Shown: positions 58,708 to 64,000 of the stretch, piece after piece
How positions within the stretch are numbered: position 1 is the stretch's first letter
Layout of the letters: every line of letters starts with the position of its first letter
Origin: Rhizobium ruizarguesonis
GTDB taxonomy: Bacteria > Pseudomonadota > Alphaproteobacteria > Rhizobiales > Rhizobiaceae
Length of the DNA: 64,000 bases
Reading direction: 5' to 3'
Assembly: GCF_012349115.1 (NCBI RefSeq)
Contig: NZ_PQIG01000035.1
Coordinates: 62,001-126,000, forward strand
Notes under the pieces: generated by a model
Told to the model about the DNA's origin: nothing
The model's input: only the letters and a program-made list of their open reading frames with translations
Database searches by the model: none
Translations under genes and position numbers: made by a program

Positions 58708-59031
58708 TCTGATCCGGCCAACGGATGAGATTGAGAGCCGCCCGATACACATCGGGCGGCTTTGCATTTATGGCGTCTGTCGCGTCGACACCCACATGGT
58801 GCGACCTGCACAGCTCCGCGCCTTCTCCAACGCGCAAGAGCTCTGCAGCTCTCTGAATTGCTGTGCTAAAGCGCGTGGCGGGCGAGCCCGTTTGTGCATG
58901 GCCCGCCTTCCCAATTTCATCCTTTCGGGCAATCGACATCGATAAATTCCTGTGGCCTCATCGATGATCAGCGCGACACGCGACAGATACCGTTCAGGCT
59001 TCGGCGAACACCGCGCCATCGGGGAAGCGCC
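58708..59031. other. Gene-free gap after leuC
   Basis: Apart from the terminator (58736-58770), bases 58808-58862 (CAGCTCCGCGCCTTCTCCAA, then CGCGCAAGAGC, then CTCTGCAGC) look like a strongly decayed copy of the palindromic module A. I see no gene in the remainder. Confidence 0.45.
58736..58770 (+). terminator. Rho-independent terminator of leuC
   Basis: AGCCGCCCGAT (58736-58746) pairs perfectly with ATCGGGCGGCT (58751-58761) and is followed by TTGCATTT. Confidence 0.85.
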
Positions 59032-59379
59032 ATGAGGCAGAAATTAGTAGCGAGTTTACTGCGAGCCAGCCTGATCATGTTTGCACCGCTGGCATCGATC
59101 GACGCCGTCGGCGCCGCGCCGATGCATCCAACCATACCGCCAGTCACGGTCGCCTCGGGCCAACTGCAACACGTCGCGCAGAAGAAGATACCGTCACTCA
59201 ACGGATACCGCGGCTACAGCAGCGGCCGGCCCGGCTATATCAAAAGCGCGAACGGTTATTGGTATCCCTCACGCGCCTTCGACGATTATACCGGGTCAAT
59301 TGGAAGACCGCAGAGCCTGGGCAATAGCTGCAGTTACGGCTTCGCCCCGACCAACGGATCGTCCAATTGCAATTATTGA
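59032..59379 (+). CDS. Small secreted hypothetical protein
   Basis: 115 residues. An N-terminal signal peptide (MRQKLVASLLRASLIMFAPLASIDAVGAAP) precedes a Gly/Tyr/Ser-rich domain (NGYRGYSSGRPGYIKSANGYWYPSRAFDDYTG) and a C-terminal part with two cysteines (NSCSYGFAPTNGSSNCNY) that could pair. The family is not recognised; probably periplasmic or outer-surface. ATG 59032 is chosen because the frame upstream has no signal-peptide logic. Confidence 0.65.
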   Translation: MRQKLVASLLRASLIMFAPLASIDAVGAAPMHPTIPPVTVASGQLQHVAQKKIPSLNGYRGYSSGRPGYIKSANGYWYPSRAFDDYTGSIGRPQSLGNSCSYGFAPTNGSSNCNY

Positions 59380-59460
59380 CTGAAGGCTGCATGCCTCCGT
59401 CAAGCGACGGCCGCCCGGGTGATCTCTTCTCCGGGGCGACCGCTGATGCGCTCGGCAATG

Positions 59461-60291
59461 CTAGAAGGCTGCCGTCATCGGATCCGGTCCCATGCGGGCA
59501 CTGGCGCTGTCGAGCTTGGCGATCGCAGCCATGTCGTCGGCATCGAGCTTGAAGTCGAACACCTGAAAATTCTCCTCGATACGCGACGGCGTCACCGACT
59601 TCGGGATGACGACGAGGCCGGTGTCGATGTGCCAGCGAATGATGACCTGAGCCGGCGTCTTCTGATGCTTTTTGGCGATCTCGCCTATCACAGCGTTCGA
59701 GATGAACTTGCCCTGGCCGAGCGGGCTCCAGGATTCGGTGGCAATGTTCAGCTTCTGGTGAGCCGCCTGCGCCGCCTTCTGCTGGAAATCGGGATGCAGC
59801 TCGATCTGGTTGATGACGGGAACGACGCCGGTCTCGCCGATGATGCGCTCGAGATGTTCAGGATAGAAATTCGACACGCCGATCGAGCGGGCGCGGCCCT
59901 CTTCCCGGATGCGCACGAAAGCCTTCCAGGTCTCGGTATAAAGGCCACGATGCGGCGACGGCCAGTGAATGAGATAAAGGTCGACATATTCGGAACCGAG
60001 CTTCTTCAGGCTGCCGTCGAAGGCGCGCAGCGTATTGTCATAGCCCTGATCGGTATTCCTGAGCTTGGTGGTGACGAAGATATCCTTGCGGTCGAGGCCG
60101 GAAGAGCGGATGCCTTCGCCGACGCCTTCTTCGTTGTCGTAACCGGAAGCCGTATCGATGTGACGATAGCCGGCGGCGATCGCCGTGCGCACGGTGGGAG
60201 CGGCAATATCCTGCGGCGTCTGCCAGACGCCGAGGCCGACTTGGGGAATGGAATGTCCGTCATGGAAAGTGATGATAGGTTGAGCGGTCAC
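59461..60291 (-). CDS. Aldo/keto reductase, 2,5-diketo-D-gluconate reductase-like
   Basis: 276 residues with the AKR catalytic tetrad: Asp and Tyr in HIDTASGYDNEEGVG, Lys in FVTTKL, and His in LYLIHWPSPHRG, plus the NADPH-site VIPKSVTPSRIEENFQVFDF near the C-terminus. It reduces an aldehyde or ketone with NADPH; DkgA/DkgB-like enzymes are closest, but the substrate is unknown. Start is GTG 60291, with GGAG upstream. Confidence 0.9.
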   Translation of the reverse strand: MTAQPIITFHDGHSIPQVGLGVWQTPQDIAAPTVRTAIAAGYRHIDTASGYDNEEGVGEGIRSSGLDRKDIFVTTKLRNTDQGYDNTLRAFDGSLKKLGSEYVDLYLIHWPSPHRGLYTETWKAFVRIREEGRARSIGVSNFYPEHLERIIGETGVVPVINQIELHPDFQQKAAQAAHQKLNIATESWSPLGQGKFISNAVIGEIAKKHQKTPAQVIIRWHIDTGLVVIPKSVTPSRIEENFQVFDFKLDADDMAAIAKLDSASARMGPDPMTAAF

Positions 60292-60422
60292 AATATATCT
60301 CCGGGAGTTTGAAGAATTGGACGAGGCATGAATTGCGCCCGCGCTTGCGGACGTCCCTGAACGCATTTCAGCCGGAGCGTTCGGTCACCGCAAACATATA
60401 GGCGACCGCATCCGGAAGACAA

Positions 60423-61016
60423 TCAGACGACGCGGACAATCGTCCCCTTTCGAAGGTGTGGCAGCAGGCGGCGCATGTCGCGCAGGCTCACCGCCACGCA
60501 GCCCGCCGTCGGCTCGTAGCCCGGCCTGATGAGATGGAGGAAGATCGCCGAGCCGCGATTGCGCGCACGCGAGGAGATGTTCCAGTCCATCACCAGGCAG
60601 ATATCGTAGAGCCCGTCACTGCGCCGCATCTCCTCGTGACCTGCGCTGAATGGCGCCCGGACGAGGCGGTTGTAGCTGGCGTTGTCAGACTGATCGCACC
60701 AGAGCATGTCGGGGCGGATGCGGCGGATCGAAAGCGGAGTGACGAGCCGGCCGTTCCGTTCGCCGCGCCGGAAGCCTGATATCAGCCTCATCGAGGCGAT
60801 CGGCGTGGCGCCGTCGCCCTCGCGTTTCATCACGGTGCGGCCGGAGCGGCCGATCGCAGCAGGCACAGTGATGGCCCCGAGCCGGACGATCGCCCGGCTC
60901 TTGCGCCCCGGCGCAGCACGCACCACCATCGTCGACGGCGTTATACCCCGCCTCTGCCTTGCTTTTTCCATTTTTCTCGCATGTCGTGCCTTGTCTGGGG
61001 CTTCGATTGAAATCAT
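60423..61016 (-). CDS. L,D-transpeptidase (YkuD) family protein
   Basis: 197 residues. The YkuD active site is FLHLIRPGYEPTAGCVAVSLRDMRRLL (His-x(n)-GC, catalytic Cys) near the C-terminus, with MKREGDGATPIASMRLISGF typical of the fold. It forms 3-3 peptidoglycan cross-links or attaches proteins. No signal peptide is obvious, which is usual for this short subgroup. The start is uncertain: 61016 (MISIEAPDK) or 60974. Divergent from the response regulator. Confidence 0.82.
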   Translation of the reverse strand: MISIEAPDKARHARKMEKARQRRGITPSTMVVRAAPGRKSRAIVRLGAITVPAAIGRSGRTVMKREGDGATPIASMRLISGFRRGERNGRLVTPLSIRRIRPDMLWCDQSDNASYNRLVRAPFSAGHEEMRRSDGLYDICLVMDWNISSRARNRGSAIFLHLIRPGYEPTAGCVAVSLRDMRRLLPHLRKGTIVRVV

Positions 61017-61111
61017 ATCGAAACCGACCCGGCAACAGCCCGCTGCCCGATCCTTGCCAAACCAGGAATTTGGCGTAGGACTAGGGGACTTAACATGAGG
61101 ACGCAAACGGC

Positions 61112-61795
61112 ATGACCGCACGCACCATTCTTCTGGTGGATGACGACGATGACCTTCGACAGACGCTGACGGAGCAATTGTCGCTGTATGAGGAATTCAC
61201 GGTTCTGCAGGAAGCCAACGCCGGCAAAGGTGTCGCGACCGCCCGCTCGACGCCGATCGACCTGCTGATCATGGATGTCGGCCTGCCCGATATGGACGGC
61301 CGCGAGGCAGTGAAGCTGCTGCGCAAGGGCGGCTTCAAGGCGCCGATCATCATGCTGACCGGCCACGATACCGATTCCGACACGATCCTCGGCCTCGAAG
61401 CCGGCGCCAACGACTATGTCACCAAGCCTTTCCGCTTCGCCGTTCTGCTCGCGCGCATCCGCGTGCAGCTGCGCCAGCATGAGCAGAGCGAGGATGCGAC
61501 CTTCACCGTTGGCCCCTATCTCTTCAAGCCGAGCCAGAAGCTGCTGACCACCGATAACGGCCAGAAGATCCGGCTGACGGAAAAGGAAGCGGCGATCATC
61601 CGCTATCTCTACCGCGCCGAACAGAAGGTGGTCACCCGCGACGTGCTGCTCGAAGAGGTCTGGGGCTATAATTCCGGCGTGACGACGCATACGCTGGAAA
61701 CCCACGTCTATCGTCTGCGCCAGAAAATCGAGCGCGATCCCTCCAATGCCGAAATTCTCGTCACGGAAAACGGCGGCTACAAGATCATACCCTAG
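61112..61795 (+). CDS. OmpR-family response regulator (CenR-like)
   Basis: 227 residues. Receiver domain: acidic pocket DDDDD near the N-terminus, phospho-Asp in LLIMDVGLPDMDG (near residue 54), then the conserved Thr (IIMLTGHD) and Lys (YVTKPF). C-terminal winged helix: RLTEKEAAIIRYLYRAEQKVVTRDVLLEEVWGYNSGVTTHTLETHVYRLRQKIERDP. It resembles the CenR regulator of alphaproteobacteria, an envelope regulator; the kinase CenK is not adjacent. I hold CenR as a likely but unproven match. Confidence 0.85.
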   Translation: MTARTILLVDDDDDLRQTLTEQLSLYEEFTVLQEANAGKGVATARSTPIDLLIMDVGLPDMDGREAVKLLRKGGFKAPIIMLTGHDTDSDTILGLEAGANDYVTKPFRFAVLLARIRVQLRQHEQSEDATFTVGPYLFKPSQKLLTTDNGQKIRLTEKEAAIIRYLYRAEQKVVTRDVLLEEVWGYNSGVTTHTLETHVYRLRQKIERDPSNAEILVTENGGYKIIP

Positions 61796-61894
61796 AGCAG
61801 TTCCGTTTTTCTCCGAATCACGGAAATGCCTATCTCTTTGTTTTCATGCAATTCCGAACGCAGACTGCGACGCACTTCTGCTGGAATTGCTCTA
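61793..61894. repeat. Intergenic palindromic element after the response regulator
   Basis: Outer arms TAGAGCAGTTCC (61793-61804) and GGAATTGCTCTA (61883-61894) match at 11 of 12 positions and enclose a second inverted-repeat pair (CCGTTTTTCTCCGAATCACGG, with TTCCGAACGCAGACTGCG further on). The first arm overlaps the regulator's stop codon. It ends 15 bases before the next gene. Confidence 0.55.
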
Positions 61895-61909
61895 AGGCGA
61901 AAAGCCCGC

Positions 61910-62365
61910 ATGGCGCTGACCGACGACATCCACATGCTCGCGCAGCTTCCTCTGTTCAAGGACATGAACGAGGATCAGCTGCGGCTGATCGCCTTCGGCG
62001 CCGACCGGCGCATGATCGCTGCCGGCCAGATGCTGTTTCGCCAGGGCTCGCCCGCCGAGAGCGCCTATGTCATCCTCAGCGGCAGCCTGGAGCTGAGCGC
62101 GACGAGCAGCGACGGCATGCAGAGGACAGAGGGGATCGCCGGTCCCGGAACCCTGGTTTCCGAGCTGGCGCTGGTGACGCTGGTGGAGCGCAAGTTCACC
62201 GCGGTGGCGCGCGAGGACACCAGCATCATCCGTATCACCCGCGCCCTCTTCCACCGGCTGATCGAAGAATATCCGGACGCAGCCCGGCTGATCGAGAACC
62301 GGATCCGCGACAATCTCGCCGAACTCGCGGCAAAGGCCGCAAGCCAATTCTATCGCTTCAACTGA
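61910..62365 (+). CDS. Cyclic nucleotide-binding domain protein
   Basis: 151 residues, a single CNB (CAP-like) domain: LAQLPLFKDMNEDQLRLIAFGADRRMIAAGQMLFRQGSPAESAYVILSGSLEL, with the phosphate-binding region near GPGTLVSELALVTLVERKFTAVAREDTSIIRI. There is no DNA-binding domain, so it is a stand-alone sensor rather than a CRP-type regulator. It follows the response regulator in the same direction across a repeat. Ligand unknown. Confidence 0.82.
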   Translation: MALTDDIHMLAQLPLFKDMNEDQLRLIAFGADRRMIAAGQMLFRQGSPAESAYVILSGSLELSATSSDGMQRTEGIAGPGTLVSELALVTLVERKFTAVAREDTSIIRITRALFHRLIEEYPDAARLIENRIRDNLAELAAKAASQFYRFN

Positions 62366-62409
62366 TCCCTGTTAGAGCGCTTCTGCACGAAAAGCTGAAC
62401 CGAATCGCC

Positions 62410-63213
62410 CTAGAAATCGAAATGCGCCGTCACCGGTACGTGGTCGGAGGGCCGGTCCCAGCCGCGCGCCTCCTTCAGGATTTCGATTCGCTTGAGATGC
62501 GGCCCGAGATCCGACGACGACCAGATATGGTCGAGACGGCGGCCGCGATCGGCGGCCTCCCAATCCTTGGCGCGGTAGCTCCACCAGGTGTAGAGTTTCT
62601 CGCTGGCAGGCACATGCTGGCGCATCAGATCGAGCCAGGCGCCGCGCTTCATCACCTCGAGCAGCCCCTCGGTTTCGACGGGCGTATGGCTGACGATCTT
62701 CAGAAGCTGCTTGTGCGACCAGACGTCATGCTCCAGCGGCGCGATGTTGAGGTCGCCGACGAGAATTGACGACGTATTGGCCTCGCCATTGGCTTTCAGC
62801 AGCTTCATCTCCTCGATGAAATCGAGCTTGTGGCCGAATTTCGGATTGATCGTGCGATCCGGCTCGTCACCGCCGGCCGGGACGTAGAAATTATGCAGCC
62901 GGACTCGACGATTGCCGTGCTCGAAGATCGCCGAGATGTGGCGCGCATCGCCGACGCCGCAATAATCCTGCCGGTGATCCTCGGTCAGCGGAATGCGCGA
63001 GGCGATCGCCACGCCATGATAGCCTTTCTGGCCATGGATGATAATGTGATTGTAGCCCATCGCCCTGAGCGGTGCCGCCGGAAACAGGTCGTTCGTCACC
63101 TTGGTTTCCTGCAGACAGAGGATATCGGGCCTGTGCTTGAGAACGAGCTGCTCGACGATCGGCATGCGCAGCCGCACCGAATTGATGTTCCAAGTGGTGA
63201 TCGAAACACCCAT
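62410..63213 (-). CDS. xthA: Exodeoxyribonuclease III / AP endonuclease
   Basis: 267 residues with the exonuclease III motifs TWNINSVRLR, CLQETKV, GDLNIAPLEHDVW, RRLDHIWSS and SDHVPVTAHF, which place the catalytic Glu, Asp, Asn and His. It cuts at abasic sites in base-excision repair and degrades one strand from 3' ends. Start at 63213 (MGVSITTWN) is preferred over the open extension to 63282. Confidence 0.93.
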   Translation of the reverse strand: MGVSITTWNINSVRLRMPIVEQLVLKHRPDILCLQETKVTNDLFPAAPLRAMGYNHIIIHGQKGYHGVAIASRIPLTEDHRQDYCGVGDARHISAIFEHGNRRVRLHNFYVPAGGDEPDRTINPKFGHKLDFIEEMKLLKANGEANTSSILVGDLNIAPLEHDVWSHKQLLKIVSHTPVETEGLLEVMKRGAWLDLMRQHVPASEKLYTWWSYRAKDWEAADRGRRLDHIWSSSDLGPHLKRIEILKEARGWDRPSDHVPVTAHFDF

Positions 63214-63325
63214 GCCCCATACCCTCTCGCGTCCAATGCCCGCATGCCGGCCGAACCACAGCTCGACGCGACGCGCTTTCATGAAAGGGCTTTAAAACAA
63301 AGGCGGACGCGAGGGAACCGGCCAT

Positions 63326-63433
63326 GAGCATGATGCCGAAAAGTGTGAGCGGTTTTCGGACGACATCATGCTCAAATCTTTGATTGAGATCCGGATGTTT
63401 TCAAGCCAATCCGGCCTGAAGACATCCGGATCT
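63326..63433. repeat. Rhizobial double-palindrome intergenic element (copy 2)
   Basis: Module 1 (63326-63373) differs from the copy at 21730 by only a few bases. Module 2 has arms 63387-63407 (beginning AGATCCGGATGTTTTCAAGC) and 63413-63433 that pair over 21 positions with two G-U pairs, but its sequence differs from module 2 at 21795-21835. Confidence 0.7.
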
Positions 63434-63466
63434 TGTAAAAGGAGCAGCCGATCAACCGAAAAGGCC

Positions 63467-64000
63467 TCAGTCGCGCGACTGAGGCGTGCCTGGAATGGTC
63501 TCATAGGGCACGCGGAAGACGCGATCGTCGAACTGCATGCCGGTTTTGACGTTGAAGATCATCACCGAGGTGTCCTTGCCCTGATTGTCGGTGATCGTCC
63601 ACTGACGCAGGTCGTAGGTCTTCGGGTCGAACATCATGGTGATGGTCGAGTTTCCGAACACCGTATTGTTACCCAGCGCGATCGTCGTCAGATCAGACTC
63701 TTCCTTCACGCCCTTCACCATGCCGGCCGAAAGGTCGATATGCTGCGCCAGGAGCAGGCTGAGCGGGGTCTTGGAGAGCGGATAGAGATCCCAGGTCTTC
63801 AGCTTCGTATTGCCGATGGCGACGTTCCTGCCGTCGGCGATCACCCGCATCGGCGACGGAGCGTCATAGTTGAAGCGCAACTTACCCGGGCGCTGGATGA
63901 AAAACTTGCCGCCGGTCTGTTCGCCGCGCGGACCGAACTGCACGAATTCACCCTGCATCGTCGTGACGCCGGAGAAATGATCGGCGATCGCCTGCGCGGT
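63467..64000 (-). CDS. LolA-like outer-membrane lipoprotein carrier protein (partial)
   Basis: About 178 residues are visible; the reading frame continues past the window edge, so the N-terminus and signal peptide are missing. The visible part has the LolA pattern: MQGEFVQFGPRGEQTGGKFFIQRPGKLRFNYDAPSPMRVIADGRNV, then LSLLLAQHIDL and a MFDPKTYDLRQWTITDNQGKDTSVMIFNV strand pair. LolA carries lipoproteins through the periplasm. Proteobacterial LolA and the broader LolA-like group cannot be separated here. Confidence 0.85.
   Translation of the reverse strand, partial: TAQAIADHFSGVTTMQGEFVQFGPRGEQTGGKFFIQRPGKLRFNYDAPSPMRVIADGRNVAIGNTKLKTWDLYPLSKTPLSLLLAQHIDLSAGMVKGVKEESDLTTIALGNNTVFGNSTITMMFDPKTYDLRQWTITDNQGKDTSVMIFNVKTGMQFDDRVFRVPYETIPGTPQSRD

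Noticed and set aside
56581..58767. Open frame of 728 codons on the minus strand opposite leuC
   Set aside because: Antisense to the permease and leuC, with low-complexity composition and no ribosome site.

Overview
The window is a chromosomal segment of a fast-growing rhizobium, most like the Rhizobium leguminosarum / R. etli group. The evidence is high G+C coding sequence, rhizobial gene neighbourhoods (hemD / mitofilin-like / hemY, ccmABCDG behind acnA, dapF-mtaB-ftsY-yciB, ffh-rpsP-rimM-trmD-rplS-leuC), alphaproteobacterial families (DUF2794, IalB-like, DUF2585, DUF1223), CtrA-type TTAA-N7-TTAA boxes and many short palindromic intergenic repeats. I saw no rRNA, tRNA, CRISPR array, transposase or integrase.

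Layout. 0-4.4 kb: end of hemD, an alphaproteobacterial mitofilin (Mic60-like) gene, hemY, a TerB-like gene and a class I amidotransferase. 4.4-13.4 kb: an MFS transporter, yggT-DUF167, ppa, a GNAT gene, typA, an M3 oligopeptidase, a small unknown gene behind a CtrA box, and a LysE-type exporter. 13.4-19.4 kb: a lower-G+C islet holding one 1748-codon gene, with an N-terminal nucleoside phosphorylase/nucleosidase domain, a STAND/NACHT-like ATPase and about 1000 residues of helical repeats. 19.4-28.2 kb: argG, an SDR, a second LysE exporter, a tandem-repeat patch, a Gly/His-rich secreted protein, a three-gene COG2984-type ABC importer, rlmN and an IalB-like gene. 28.5-38.5 kb: an ECF sigma factor, YkvA, pterin dehydratase, a LMW phosphatase overlapping thpR tail to tail, tesA/ybbA/ybbP, a Bax-inhibitor-1 gene with a structured leader, a GNAT acetyltransferase, DUF2794 and DUF1223. 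38.7-50.1 kb: acnA, ccmABCD-ccmG, then yciB, ftsY, mtaB and dapF. 50.1-64 kb: ffh behind a terminator/antiterminator-like leader, chorismate mutase, rpsP, rimM, trmD, rplS, an amino-acid ABC binding protein and permease, leuC, an aldo/keto reductase, an L,D-transpeptidase, an OmpR-type regulator, a cyclic-nucleotide-binding protein, xthA and a partial LolA-like gene.

Most genes are core housekeeping: haem and cytochrome c maturation, translation and ribosome maturation, co-translational targeting (ffh and ftsY both lie here), and amino-acid and central metabolism. The main accessory item is the PNP-STAND gene between the lysE-type gene and argG. Its architecture matches NLR-like immune ATPases that carry a nucleotide-metabolising effector, so I infer a single-gene anti-phage or abortive-infection system. 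That role is not shown by the sequence. Its last codons look frameshifted at a six-G run. Other points worth following are the ffh leader, the BI-1 leader (probable ybhL motif), two CtrA boxes, a perfect 36-bp inverted repeat, and palindromic repeats whose stems differ in sequence but still pair.
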